Assembly: GCF_000443165.1 (NCBI RefSeq) | Contig: NZ_ATJV01000024.1 | Location: 1 to 64,000 of the forward strand | From: Thauera terpenica 58Eu | GTDB lineage: Bacteria; Pseudomonadota; Gammaproteobacteria; Burkholderiales; Rhodocyclaceae | Length of the DNA stretch: 64,000 nucleotides | Direction of reading: 5' to 3' | Shown here: positions 43,374 to 54,224 of the stretch, in pieces | Numbering within the stretch: the first letter of the stretch is position 1 | Layout: the number at the start of each line of letters is the position of its first letter | Translations under genes and position numbers: made by a program | Notes under the pieces: generated by a model | Told to the model about the DNA's origin: nothing | Databases searched by the model: none | Seen by the model: the letters and a program-made list of their open reading frames with translations, nothing else

Positions 43374-46043
43374 TTACTCGAGCGCCTTGCCCAACACCTC
43401 GGCGACGTCGGCGGAGAGCCCGTCGCTGGCCTGCACACGCTGCACTTGAGTGCGCATGCTGTGCTGCAGGGCGGGGGTGAAGCGACGCCAGTTCTCCAGC
43501 GCACGCGCCATGCGCGCCGCCACCTGCGGATTTTTCGCGTTCAAGGCGAGCACCTGATCGGCCCAGAACGCATGGCCACTGCCGTCGGCAGCATGAAATT
43601 CACCCGGATTGGCGCGAAAGTAGGTGCCCAGCAGCGCATACACCTTGTTGGGATTCGACAGGCTGAAAGCAGGATCGGCCATCAGGTGGCGCACCCGTGC
43701 GAGCGTGGGCAGCGCTGCCGGATCCCAGCGCCAGGCACCTGCCTGCAGCGCGAACCACTTGTCCAGCACCAGCGCATCGTCGCGGTAACGCGCATGGAAG
43801 GCTGCCAGCGCCTGCTCGCGTGCCGGATGCGTGCTGTGCACCAGTGCGCTCAGGGCGCCGAAGCGTTCGGTCATGTTGGTGGCCGCATCGAAGCGTTGCT
43901 GCGCCCGCGCCAGACCTTGCGCGTCGTCGGCGGCAGCCAGATAACGCAAGGCCAGGTTGGCCAGCGCGCGACAGCCGGCATCACGCGGGTGGTAGCGATA
44001 TTCACCCGCCACCTGCATCGCATCGAACACCGCCAGCCACTCGGCGGCGAGCTGTTCACCCAGTGTCCGCATCAGACGCTGCAGCGCAGCGCGCAGCGCG
44101 AGCGGGTCCGCGGGCGTCATGCGTTCGAGCAGATAGGTCTCGCCGGGCAGGGCCAGGGCCTGCGCACGGAAGGCAGGATCAAGCGAGTGCGCATTCAGCA
44201 GCGTGCGCATCGCCTGCACATAGGCCGCCGGCACCTGCGCATCAGGGTCGGCCGCCAGCGCCAGCACCACGCGCTCAGCGTAGCGCTGGGCGGCATCCCA
44301 GCGATTGCAGGGGTCGGCGTCATGCGCCATGCGAAAGGCCAGGCGAGCATCGTCTTCTTCGAGTTCCAGGATGACCGGGGCGGAGAAGCCGCGCAGCAGC
44401 GAAGGCACAGGCTCGGCGGGCAGGTCGACAAAGCGGAAGCTCTGTTCCATCGCACTCAGGGTCAATACGCGCGTGCTCGCCTTGCCCGTGGCCTCGCCTT
44501 CGAGGCGCAACACGCAGTCACGCCCGTCAGGGCCGATGAGGCCGAGCGCCACCGGAATCACCAGCGCCTGCTTGTCGGGCTGGCCGGGGGTGGGCGGGGT
44601 GGATTGCGCCAGCGTGAGCGTGTAGCTGGCTGAAGCCGCGTCCCACACCCCGCTCGCCCGTACGCGCGGCGTCCCGGCCTGGCTGTACCAGCGCATGAAC
44701 TGGTCGAGATCGACGCCGTTGGCCTCGGACATCACCTCGACAAAATCGTCGCAGGTCACGGCCTGACCGTCGTAATAGCTGAAGTACAGGTCCATGCCGT
44801 TGCGAAAGCCCTCCTGCCCGAGCAGGGTGTGCAACATGCGGATGATCTCGGCGCCTTTTTCATACACCGTGGCGGTGTAGAAGTTGTTGATCTCCTGGTA
44901 ACGATCGGGGCGGATCGGGTGCGCCATCGGGCCGGCGTCCTCAGGAAACTGCGCTGCTCGCAGCACGCGCACGTCGTCGATGCGCTTCACCGCGCGCGCA
45001 GAGGCTGCGCCCTCTTCTCCGGCCGCACGGGCGAGCATGTCGGCGGAGAACTGCTGGTCGCGGAAGACGGTCAGGCCTTCCTTGAGCGTGAGCTGGAACC
45101 AGTCGCGGCAGGTGACGCGGTTGCCGGTCCAGTTGTGGAAGTACTCATGCGCCACCACGCTCTCGATATGTTCGTAATCGACATCGGTGGCGGTATCGGG
45201 CTTGGCCAGCACGAACTTGGTGTTGAAGATGTTGAGACCCTTGTTCTCCATCGCGCCCATGTTGAAGTCGGCCACGGCGACGATCATGAAGCGGTCGAGG
45301 TCGAGCTCGAGGCCGAAGGTCTCCTCGTCCCAGCGCATCGAATTCACCAGCGCATCGAGCGCATGCGCGCAGCGGTCAAGATTGCCTTCTTCCACCCACA
45401 CCTGCAGCAAGACCTCGCGACCGGACTGGGTGCGCACCTGGCGCTCGAGCACGACCAGTTTTGCCGCGACCAGCGCGAACAGGTAGGAGGGCTTGGGAAA
45501 TGGATCTTCCCACCTCGCGAAGTGGCGGCCAGCAGGCAGCTCGCCGGCATCGATCAGATTGCCATTGGACAGCAGCACCGGACAGGCGGCACGGTCGGCT
45601 TCGAGCGTGACGGTGAACCGCGCCATGACGTCGGGACGGTCGGGGAAGCAGGTGATACGCCGGAAACCTTCAGCCTCGCACTGGGTGAAAAAGCCGTCAT
45701 TCGACACATACAGGCCGGACAGCGTGGTGTTGGCGCCGGGTCGGATGCGGGTCTGAACTTCGACCACCACGCGCTCGCCTGCGGCGTCGATCTCCAGCAG
45801 GGTGCCATCATCACGCACCGCCAGCGGCGCGCTGCCATCGACCGTCAGTGACAGGCGCTCAAGCTCCTCGGCCCACAAGCGGATCGGCCCGTTCTCGGCC
45901 TGCGGATTGCGCACACACAGCATGCGATTGGTGACGAGGGTGGCCTCGGCATCGAGATGGAAGTGCAGGTCTACGGTTTCCACCGTCCACGACAATGGCC
46001 GATAGTCGGCGCGCTCAATGCTTGGGGCGTGTTCTGTTTTCAT
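43374..46043 (-). CDS. pepN: Aminopeptidase N (M1 family)
   Basis: Zinc exopeptidase removing N-terminal residues in the cytoplasm. It has 889 residues, near the E. coli length (870). The exopeptidase signature is NMGAMENKGLN, and the zinc site is VAHEYFHNWTGNRVTCRDWF with H-E-x2-H and the distal Glu in LKEGLTVFRDQQF. ALRPIR-like MAHPIRPDRYQEINNFYTATVYEKGAE continues the catalytic domain. The large helical C-terminal domain fills 540-889. The start ATG 46043 follows the family pattern. It is downstream of the Usp gene on the same strand. Confidence 0.95.
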   Translation of the reverse strand: MKTEHAPSIERADYRPLSWTVETVDLHFHLDAEATLVTNRMLCVRNPQAENGPIRLWAEELERLSLTVDGSAPLAVRDDGTLLEIDAAGERVVVEVQTRIRPGANTTLSGLYVSNDGFFTQCEAEGFRRITCFPDRPDVMARFTVTLEADRAACPVLLSNGNLIDAGELPAGRHFARWEDPFPKPSYLFALVAAKLVVLERQVRTQSGREVLLQVWVEEGNLDRCAHALDALVNSMRWDEETFGLELDLDRFMIVAVADFNMGAMENKGLNIFNTKFVLAKPDTATDVDYEHIESVVAHEYFHNWTGNRVTCRDWFQLTLKEGLTVFRDQQFSADMLARAAGEEGAASARAVKRIDDVRVLRAAQFPEDAGPMAHPIRPDRYQEINNFYTATVYEKGAEIIRMLHTLLGQEGFRNGMDLYFSYYDGQAVTCDDFVEVMSEANGVDLDQFMRWYSQAGTPRVRASGVWDAASASYTLTLAQSTPPTPGQPDKQALVIPVALGLIGPDGRDCVLRLEGEATGKASTRVLTLSAMEQSFRFVDLPAEPVPSLLRGFSAPVILELEEDDARLAFRMAHDADPCNRWDAAQRYAERVVLALAADPDAQVPAAYVQAMRTLLNAHSLDPAFRAQALALPGETYLLERMTPADPLALRAALQRLMRTLGEQLAAEWLAVFDAMQVAGEYRYHPRDAGCRALANLALRYLAAADDAQGLARAQQRFDAATNMTERFGALSALVHSTHPAREQALAAFHARYRDDALVLDKWFALQAGAWRWDPAALPTLARVRHLMADPAFSLSNPNKVYALLGTYFRANPGEFHAADGSGHAFWADQVLALNAKNPQVAARMARALENWRRFTPALQHSMRTQVQRVQASDGLSADVAEVLGKALE

Positions 46044-46145
46044 GGGCTCTCCAGCTCCGCGCACGCGCGCGGAAAACCGCGAGTCTACGCCGCGCGCCGA
46101 GCGCCGCCCAGCGTAAAAGCCACACCCAGCCTGCGGACGCGGCGC

Positions 46146-47042
46146 TCAGCCCTGCGATCGATCGATCACCAGCACGTCCGCCGACGACTGCGCCAGCACG
46201 TGCTTGGTGACGCTGCCGAGCAGCAACTCCTCGAGCAGACCCAGGCCGCGCTTGCCGATCACGATCAGATCGCAGTCCTGTTCCAGCTCCTGCTCCAGGA
46301 TCAGCGCCGAGGCTTCGCCATGCAGCACCAGCCGTCGCACCCGCGCCTCATCGACGCCGGACGCCACCACGAGCTCGTTCATTTTCGCGGTGGCCTCGCG
46401 CTTGGCCTGTATGCGCAGGCTGGAGAGCGCGCCTTCGTCGACTCCCGCGTAGCGCAGCTTGCCCTCGAAAGGCACCTCGAAAGCGTGCAGCAACACCAGT
46501 TCCGCCTGCGGTGCGACGGCACGCGCGCGATGCAGGGCATCGACCGAGCGCGGGGAGAAATCGACCGGCAGCAATACCCGACGATAGGTTTCATGCGCCA
46601 TCTGCTTGACCACCAGCAGCGAGCGCCGGGTCCTGCGCAGCACGCGCTCGGTGGTGGAGCCAAGCAACAACTCGCGCACGAAGCCAGCGCCACGCGCGCC
46701 GAGCACGAGTATGTCGGCATCGATGGCATCGGCGTGGCTGCTGATCTCGGCCTGCACCTTGCCCACCATGAGATGCACATCGGACGAGACCCCGTAGCGC
46801 CGCTCCATCTCCGCCGCCAGGGCGTGGGCCTCGCCCTGCACCTCCTTGAGCAGGGTGTCCTGCAGGCCGGCGGCGTCACTGTCGAGCAGATGACGCAGGG
46901 CGTCGAAAGCGCCGACATTGACGACGTGTTGCAGCGACAGGCGAGCGCCGGTCTCGGCGGCAATCAGCGCGGCACGCGCGACCGCGTGACGCGCAAGGGC
47001 GGAGAGGTCGCTTGCGGCAAGAATGGTGCGCAGTGAACGCAT
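46146..47042 (-). CDS. Tandem universal stress protein
   Basis: A 298-residue protein made of two UspA domains. Each begins with a beta strand and Asp (TILAASDLSALARHAV; RRVLLPVDFSPRSVDALHRA) and ends with an ATP-binding-type G-x2-G-x9-G-S loop (LGARGAGFVRELLLGSTTERVL and IGKRGLGLLEELLLGSVTKHVL). The loops are well preserved in both halves. It lies between a P-type ATPase and pepN, all on the minus strand. Usp proteins respond to stress; the specific role is unknown. Confidence 0.92.
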   Translation of the reverse strand: MRSLRTILAASDLSALARHAVARAALIAAETGARLSLQHVVNVGAFDALRHLLDSDAAGLQDTLLKEVQGEAHALAAEMERRYGVSSDVHLMVGKVQAEISSHADAIDADILVLGARGAGFVRELLLGSTTERVLRRTRRSLLVVKQMAHETYRRVLLPVDFSPRSVDALHRARAVAPQAELVLLHAFEVPFEGKLRYAGVDEGALSSLRIQAKREATAKMNELVVASGVDEARVRRLVLHGEASALILEQELEQDCDLIVIGKRGLGLLEELLLGSVTKHVLAQSSADVLVIDRSQG

Positions 47043-47110
47043 GGTTGCGGCTCCTGGACGGGTTGAGCAAGGGGGCTGCACTGCAATGTTCATTGCCTCG
47101 GTTCATTGCC

Positions 47111-49882
47111 TCAGGCCCCGCCGTTTCTGCTGGGCTCAATGTTACGACGAACGAAGGCCTTTTCCGCCTCGACAAGGAGCAGGAGCGCGACCCCGAAGCC
47201 CAGGATGCGCAGCCAGGCCGCGGGGCTGATGGCTGCCGAACCGAACAGGGTCTGCAGCACAGGCAGATAGGTGAACGCCGCCTGGCACACGAGCAACACC
47301 CCGATCGCCCACAACACGTAGCGGTTGCCAAGGAAACCCGCAGGCTTGAGCACCGAGCCGGTGAGACTGCGCATGTTGAAAAGGTAGAACACCTCACCGA
47401 TCAGAACCGCATTGACCGCAACGCTGCGCGCCACCGGGATGCTCGCGCCATGTTCGAGCTCCCACAGGAACAAACCCATGCCACCGGCCACCAGCAGCGC
47501 ACCGACGAACACCGTGCGCCACATCAGAAAGCGCGTCAGCAAGGGCTCGCGCGGATCACGCGGCCGGCGCTGCATGATGTCGGGTTCGGCAGCCTCAAAG
47601 GCCAGCGCCAGCGCCAGCGTGACCGCGGTGATCATGTTGACCCACAGGATCTGGGCCGGTGTGATCGGCATCGTCACCCCCAGCAGCAGGGCAGCGGACA
47701 CGATCCCGGCCTGTCCGATGCTGGTCGGCAGAATGTACACAACCGCCTTCTTGAGGTTGTCATACACCGTGCGCCCCTCCTCCACCGCGGCCGCGACCGA
47801 GGCGAAGTTGTCGTCGGCGAGCACCATCTCGGCGGCTTCCTTGGCGGCCTCGGTGCCCTTGCACCCCATCGCCACCCCGACATCGGCACGCTTGAGCGCG
47901 GGGGCGTCGTTCACTCCGTCGCCCGTCATCGCCACCACCTCGCCCTCGGCCTGCAGTGCCTCGACCAGGCGCAGCTTGTGCTGCGGACTCGCGCGCGCAA
48001 AGATCTCCGTTTCCAGAACCACGCTGCGCAAGCCCGCGTCGCTCATGGTCTCGATCTCGGCTCCGGTAAGCGCCTTGACCTCGGCCGCGAGGCCGATCTG
48101 CTGACCGATGGCACGCGCGGTGGCGACATGGTCGCCGGTGATCATCTTGACGCGGATGCCCGCGCCCAGGCAGCGCTCGACCGCTCGCACCGCCTCCGCG
48201 CGCGGGGGGTCGGTGATGCCCAGCACCGCGAGCAGCACGAAGCCACCTTCATTGACCTCGTCCACACTCAGCGCCGCCAGCCCGCTGCCAGCACAACGCT
48301 CGGCGACCGCCAGCAAGCGCATGCCCTGCGCGGCAGCGGCGCTGATGGCCTGCTGCCAGTGCTCGGCATCGAGCTCACGTTCGCCGCCATCCAGCCCCAT
48401 GCAGCGCGTGCACAAGGCCAGCACCCGCTCCGGCGCGCCCTTGAGCATGATGTGCGCATCACCGTGGGCATCATGGTGCAGGGTGGCCATGATGCGGTGT
48501 TCGGCTTCGAACGGAATGACATCGTCACGCACCATCTGCGCGCGCTGACGCAGCGGATCGACCCCGGCTTTGAGCGCCAGACTCAGCAGCGCACCCTCCG
48601 TGGGGTCGCCGAGCAGCACCCAGCCCTTGTCCTCGAGCGTGAGCTCGGCGTCATTGCACAGCACGCACACGCGCCCGAGCGCGAGCAGCAAGGGCGTTGC
48701 CGCCGGCTCCAGCTCGCGCTCCGCGCTCCTGAAGACACCCTCGGGCACATAGCCGCCACCGCTCACCTCAAGGACGCCATCAGCGCTGATCACGCGCTGC
48801 ACCGTCATCTCGTTGCGGGTCAGGGTGCCGGTCTTGTCGGAACAGATCACCGTCACCGAGCCGAGCGCCTCGACCGCCGGCAAACGGCGAATGATCGCGC
48901 TGCGACGCGCCATGCGCTGCACCCCGATCGCGAGCGTGATCGTCATCACCGCCGGCAGGCCCTCGGGGATGGCCGCCACTGCCAGCCCCACCGCGACCAG
49001 GAACATCTCGCCCGGCGCCTGGCCCTGCACCAGGGTGCCAAAGGCAAAGGCAGCGACCGCCACCGCCAGGATGACCCAGGTGAGCATGGCGCTGAACCCG
49101 GCCATCTGCCGCAGCAAGGGCGTGCTCAGCACCTCGACCGCGCTGATCAGGGCGCTGATGCGACCAATTTCCGTCTGCGCCCCGGTCGCCACCACCACTC
49201 CCGTGCCCTGCCCGGCACTGACGAGGGTGCCGCAATAGGCCATGGCGAGCCGATCTCCAATGCTGGCGTCGGCTGCAACCGGCTCGGTCGACTTCTCGAC
49301 CGCCAGTGACTCTCCGGTGAGGACGGCTTCGTCCACACACAGCCCGCGCGCATCGACCAGGCGCAGGTCAGCCGGCACCTTGTCACCCGGGCTGAGGAAC
49401 ACCACATCGCCGACCACCAGTTCGCAGGCGTCGATCTCCTGGCGGTGGGCGTCGCGCAGGACCTGAGCGCGCGGCGAGAGCAGCTCACGGATCGCATCGA
49501 GCGCACGCTCGGCCTTGCCCTCCTGCATGAATCCGATCGTTGCGTTGATCAGAACCACGCCGAAGATCACCGCCGCATCGAGCTCATGCCCGACCAGCAG
49601 GGTGATTGCGCCCGCGCCCAGCAGCACATAGAGCAAGACATTGTGAAATTGCAGCAGGAAACGTTTGAGCGGCCCGTTGCGCGCAGCTTGTGGCAGCACG
49701 TTGGGGCCGTCACGCGCGCTGCGCGCGCCAGCCTCGGCGGCGCTCAGCCCCTCGGACAGCGGCACGTCAAGGCGCGCAAGACAGTCGGCGGCGCTGAGCG
49801 CATGCCACGCGAGCGCCTGCGGGGGGTGCGCCTCCTGCGCTGCGGAAGTGGACGACCGGGAAGACGGAGCGGGAAGAGACAT
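47111..49882 (-). CDS. P-type cation ATPase (P2-like)
   Basis: A 923-residue, 10-TM P-type ATPase. Key motifs are VLTGESLAVEK (actuator TGES), VICSDKTGTLTRNEMTV (phosphorylated Asp), MLKGAPERVL (nucleotide site) and TGDGVNDAPALKRADVGVAMG (hinge). TM4 has AAIPEGLPAVM as in Ca2+ pumps. However TM5 reads TSIGQAG and TM6 VNMITAVT where SERCA has Asn/Glu and Asp at the Ca2+ sites, so the ion is uncertain. No N-terminal heavy-metal domain is present. The terminal helices (about 790-923) resemble the C-terminal P-type ATPase domain. It is followed by the Usp gene. Confidence 0.9.
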   Translation of the reverse strand: MSLPAPSSRSSTSAAQEAHPPQALAWHALSAADCLARLDVPLSEGLSAAEAGARSARDGPNVLPQAARNGPLKRFLLQFHNVLLYVLLGAGAITLLVGHELDAAVIFGVVLINATIGFMQEGKAERALDAIRELLSPRAQVLRDAHRQEIDACELVVGDVVFLSPGDKVPADLRLVDARGLCVDEAVLTGESLAVEKSTEPVAADASIGDRLAMAYCGTLVSAGQGTGVVVATGAQTEIGRISALISAVEVLSTPLLRQMAGFSAMLTWVILAVAVAAFAFGTLVQGQAPGEMFLVAVGLAVAAIPEGLPAVMTITLAIGVQRMARRSAIIRRLPAVEALGSVTVICSDKTGTLTRNEMTVQRVISADGVLEVSGGGYVPEGVFRSAERELEPAATPLLLALGRVCVLCNDAELTLEDKGWVLLGDPTEGALLSLALKAGVDPLRQRAQMVRDDVIPFEAEHRIMATLHHDAHGDAHIMLKGAPERVLALCTRCMGLDGGERELDAEHWQQAISAAAAQGMRLLAVAERCAGSGLAALSVDEVNEGGFVLLAVLGITDPPRAEAVRAVERCLGAGIRVKMITGDHVATARAIGQQIGLAAEVKALTGAEIETMSDAGLRSVVLETEIFARASPQHKLRLVEALQAEGEVVAMTGDGVNDAPALKRADVGVAMGCKGTEAAKEAAEMVLADDNFASVAAAVEEGRTVYDNLKKAVVYILPTSIGQAGIVSAALLLGVTMPITPAQILWVNMITAVTLALALAFEAAEPDIMQRRPRDPREPLLTRFLMWRTVFVGALLVAGGMGLFLWELEHGASIPVARSVAVNAVLIGEVFYLFNMRSLTGSVLKPAGFLGNRYVLWAIGVLLVCQAAFTYLPVLQTLFGSAAISPAAWLRILGFGVALLLLVEAEKAFVRRNIEPSRNGGA

Positions 49883-50016
49883 GAAGAAGAGTCCTTTCTG
49901 CTGCCGTCAGGCGCGGCGATGCGCGTGCTGCAGGAAAGGCCTGCTGCAGAAGCGCTCAAGCGTGGCCACGGCGAGAGCCCCGGCTGCGCGCAGCAAAAGC
50001 GCAAGCGAGCACAAGC

Positions 50017-50523
50017 TCAGCCCTTGCGCGCGGGAGGCAGCGCGACAATGCGCGCACCACTGAAACGGTCATGCAGGAACTGCCGATCGCGATCGAACAA
50101 GGCCCACACCAGGCCAACACCGAACAACAACACCGAGGGCCAGCACAAGACGTAGCGCAAGCAGCAACGGGCGAGGGGCAAATTGCGCCCGCTTGCGGCA
50201 TCGACCAGCTGCAGGCGCCAGGTTTGCATCGCCAGCGTCTGGCCCTGATGACGCCAGTACCAGACGAAGTATGCGCCCAGCACCACGAAGATGTGCAGCC
50301 AGGCGAACCAGCCCGGTGGCGCAATCTCGAAGCCCACGCCCAGGATCAGGTAAGGCACGAGAAAGGTCAGCGCGAGCACGCCGAGCAAGAGCATCGATTC
50401 GTACAGCATGCTCGCCAGCCTTCGCCGCAGGCCAGCCAGCTCGACACTGGGGCGTGCGCTCGAGGGGGCGGCGCTGGCGGGCGAACGGCTGCCCGTGCTC
50501 TGGCTCTTGGGGGTGCGCTTCAT
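50017..50523 (-). CDS. RDD-family membrane protein
   Basis: A 168-residue protein with a Ser/Pro-rich N-terminal tail (1-28), then LRRRLASMLYESMLLLGVLAL, a two-to-three-helix membrane core, and the C-terminal LFDRDRQFLHDRFSGARIV segment typical of RDD proteins. The charged Arg/Asp residues in helices define the family, which has been linked to sodium or proton transport in a few cases. It is divergent from ilvI and upstream of the P-type ATPase. Confidence 0.88.
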   Translation of the reverse strand: MKRTPKSQSTGSRSPASAAPSSARPSVELAGLRRRLASMLYESMLLLGVLALTFLVPYLILGVGFEIAPPGWFAWLHIFVVLGAYFVWYWRHQGQTLAMQTWRLQLVDAASGRNLPLARCCLRYVLCWPSVLLFGVGLVWALFDRDRQFLHDRFSGARIVALPPARKG

Positions 50524-50678
50524 GACGGGGTCCGAGTGTGATTCGACGCCGGATCAGGCGCGAGCGCCAGGACAGGCAAGGAAAAAGAGGGAAAGGGAGA
50601 GCCCGCGCTTCGCGGGCAAGGCAGGCCGGCCAGTGTGGGGCACAACGTGCCGCGATCACTCGGCGTCCAGCATCCGCC

Positions 50679-50707
50679 TTGACCAAACACCTTGCCGCCG
50701 GTAACGT
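50679..50707 (+). promoter_or_regulatory. Possible promoter of ilvI-ilvH-ilvC
   Basis: TTGACC (50679-50684), a 17-bp spacer and TAACGT (50702-50707) end about 38 bases before the ilvI ATG. A GC-rich hairpin GCCCGC / GCGGGC lies upstream near 50601-50616. No Ile/Val/Leu-rich leader peptide is seen. Confidence 0.4.
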
Positions 50708-50745
50708 TGCGCGTTTCTTCAAACGACTTGACGAGCGAGTTTGAG

Positions 50746-52458
50746 ATGGTGCTTTCCGGAGCCGAAATTGTAATCAGGTGCCTGCAGGAAGAAAAGGTCG
50801 AGTATGTGTTCGGCTATCCTGGTGGTGCAGTACTGTACATCTATGACGCTCTGTTCCAGCAGGAAGCGGTGCGCCACATCCTGGTGCGCCACGAGCAGGC
50901 CGCGGTACACGCTGCCGATGGCTATGCACGCAGCACCGAAAGAGTCGGCGTGGCCCTGGTGACCTCTGGCCCAGGCGCGACCAATGCCGTGACCGGCATT
51001 GCCACCGCCTTCTGTGATTCCATCCCGATGGTGATCATTTCTGGCCAGGTGCCGACCGCAGCGATCGGTCAGGACGCCTTCCAGGAGGTCGATACCGTCG
51101 GCATCACCCGTCCCTGCGTCAAGCACAACTTCCTGGTGAAGGACGTGCGCGACATCGCATCGACGATGAAGAAGGCGTTCTACATTGCCAGGACCGGTCG
51201 TCCGGGTCCGGTGCTGGTCGACATCCCCAAGGATGTGTCGATGCACACCTGCGAGTTCGAGTATCCGAAAGAGATCTCGATGCGCTCCTACAACCCGGTG
51301 GTCAAGGGCCACTCGGGCCAGATCAAGAAGGCGGTCCAGCTCTTGCTCGAAGCCAAGCGGCCGATGATTTACTCGGGCGGAGGCGTGGTGCTGTCGAACG
51401 CCGCCGAACAGCTCACCAAGCTCACCCGCCTGCTCGGCTACCCGATCACCAACACCCTGATGGGTCTGGGCGGCTATCCCGCCAGCGACGGCCAGTACCT
51501 CGGCATGCCCGGCATGCACGGCACCTACGAAGCCAACATGTCGATGCAGTTCTCCGACGTGCTGCTCGCGGTCGGCGCCCGCTTCGACGACCGTGTGATC
51601 GGCGTGCCCGCGCACTTCGCCCAGGAGTTGCGCAAGATCATTCATATCGACATCGACCCGTCGTCGATCTCCAAGCGCGTCAAGGTTGATGTCCCCATCG
51701 TCGGGGACATCAAGGAAGTGCTGGAAGAGATGATTCGCCAGCTCGAGAGCGGCGAGGCGCGCCCGAATCCTGAGGCGCTCGCGGCCTGGTGGAAGCAGGT
51801 CGACGAATGGCGCAGCCGCAACTGCATGGTGTACAAGAACTCGGACGAGATCATCAAACCACAGTTCGTGGTGCAGAAGCTGTGGGAGGTGACCGGTGGC
51901 GAGGCCATCATCACCTCGGACGTGGGCCAGCACCAGATGTGGGCAGCACAGTACTACCCCTTCGACAAGCCGCGACGCTGGCTCAACTCTGGCGGCCTGG
52001 GGACGATGGGCGTGGGCATGCCCTACGCCATGGGCGCCAAGCTGGCGCACCCGGACATGCAGGTCGCCTGCGTCACCGGCGAGGCCTCGATCCAGATGAA
52101 CATTCAGGAGCTGTCGACCTGCAAGCAGTTTCGCCTGCCGATCAAGATCTGCAACCTCAACAACCGCTACCTCGGCATGGTGCGGCAGTGGCAGCAGCTC
52201 TTTCACGGCCAGCGTTACTCCGAGTCCTACATGGATTCCCTGCCTGACTTCGCCAAGCTGGCGGAGTCCTACGGTCACGTCGGCTTTCGCATCGACAAGC
52301 CCTGCGATGTCGAGGGCGCGCTGCGCGAAGCCTTCACCACCCACAAGAACGATCTCGTCTTCCTCGACTTCCAGGTCGACCAGACGGAAAACGTCTACCC
52401 GATGGTGCAGGGTGGCAAGGGTCTCACCGAGATGATCCTGTCTGCCGAAGACCTGTAA
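50746..52458 (+). CDS. ilvI: Acetolactate synthase large (catalytic) subunit
   Basis: ThDP enzyme condensing pyruvate (or with 2-ketobutyrate) in valine, leucine and isoleucine synthesis. It has 570 residues. Start-domain segments are LSGAEIVIRCLQEE, YVFGYPGGAVLYIYDAL and LVRHEQAAVHAADGYAR (with the ThDP Glu), SGPGATNAVTGIATAF and QVPTAAIGQDAFQEVD. The C-terminal domain has CVTGEASIQMNIQELST and LNNRYLGMVRQWQQLFHGQRYSESY. ATG 50746 has GAG upstream; an earlier in-frame ATG would extend past the conserved start. Confidence 0.95.
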   Translation: MVLSGAEIVIRCLQEEKVEYVFGYPGGAVLYIYDALFQQEAVRHILVRHEQAAVHAADGYARSTERVGVALVTSGPGATNAVTGIATAFCDSIPMVIISGQVPTAAIGQDAFQEVDTVGITRPCVKHNFLVKDVRDIASTMKKAFYIARTGRPGPVLVDIPKDVSMHTCEFEYPKEISMRSYNPVVKGHSGQIKKAVQLLLEAKRPMIYSGGGVVLSNAAEQLTKLTRLLGYPITNTLMGLGGYPASDGQYLGMPGMHGTYEANMSMQFSDVLLAVGARFDDRVIGVPAHFAQELRKIIHIDIDPSSISKRVKVDVPIVGDIKEVLEEMIRQLESGEARPNPEALAAWWKQVDEWRSRNCMVYKNSDEIIKPQFVVQKLWEVTGGEAIITSDVGQHQMWAAQYYPFDKPRRWLNSGGLGTMGVGMPYAMGAKLAHPDMQVACVTGEASIQMNIQELSTCKQFRLPIKICNLNNRYLGMVRQWQQLFHGQRYSESYMDSLPDFAKLAESYGHVGFRIDKPCDVEGALREAFTTHKNDLVFLDFQVDQTENVYPMVQGGKGLTEMILSAEDL

Positions 52459-52492
52459 ACGCCCTCCTCCTGAATTCCGGACCGAAACCATC

Positions 52493-54041
<1,549 letters not shown>

Positions 54042-54062
54042 TCGTTACCGCGTCCTTGCAAG

Positions 54063-54107
54063 GACAAGGGCCGGCGTCGCGCACTGCGGCTCCGGCCCTT
54101 GTCGTTT
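54063..54107 (+). terminator. Terminator after ilvC
   Basis: A 12-bp stem (54063-54074 with 54092-54103) enclosing a 17-nt loop, then GTTTC. It ends the ilv operon 21 nt after the ilvC stop. Confidence 0.7.
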
Positions 54108-54224
54108 CAAGCGGCTTCACCGCATACACTCCGCCTCATCACCGTGGTTTCAGGCCGGCGGACGGCCAACGACCACCCGGTGCGCACGCAACCGCATGTT
54201 TTTGCACACCCACAGGAGATCGAC

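Noticed and set aside
44829-45851. 340-codon plus-strand frame opposite pepN
   Set aside because: Antisense shadow; pepN has zinc-site and GAMEN motifs on the other strand.
47012-49309. 765-codon plus-strand frame opposite the P-type ATPase
   Set aside because: Compositional shadow; the minus-strand frame has every P-type ATPase motif.
50524-50745. Transcription attenuator with leader peptide before ilvI
   Set aside because: No short frame rich in Ile, Val or Leu codons and no terminator-type U tract; only a GC hairpin is present.
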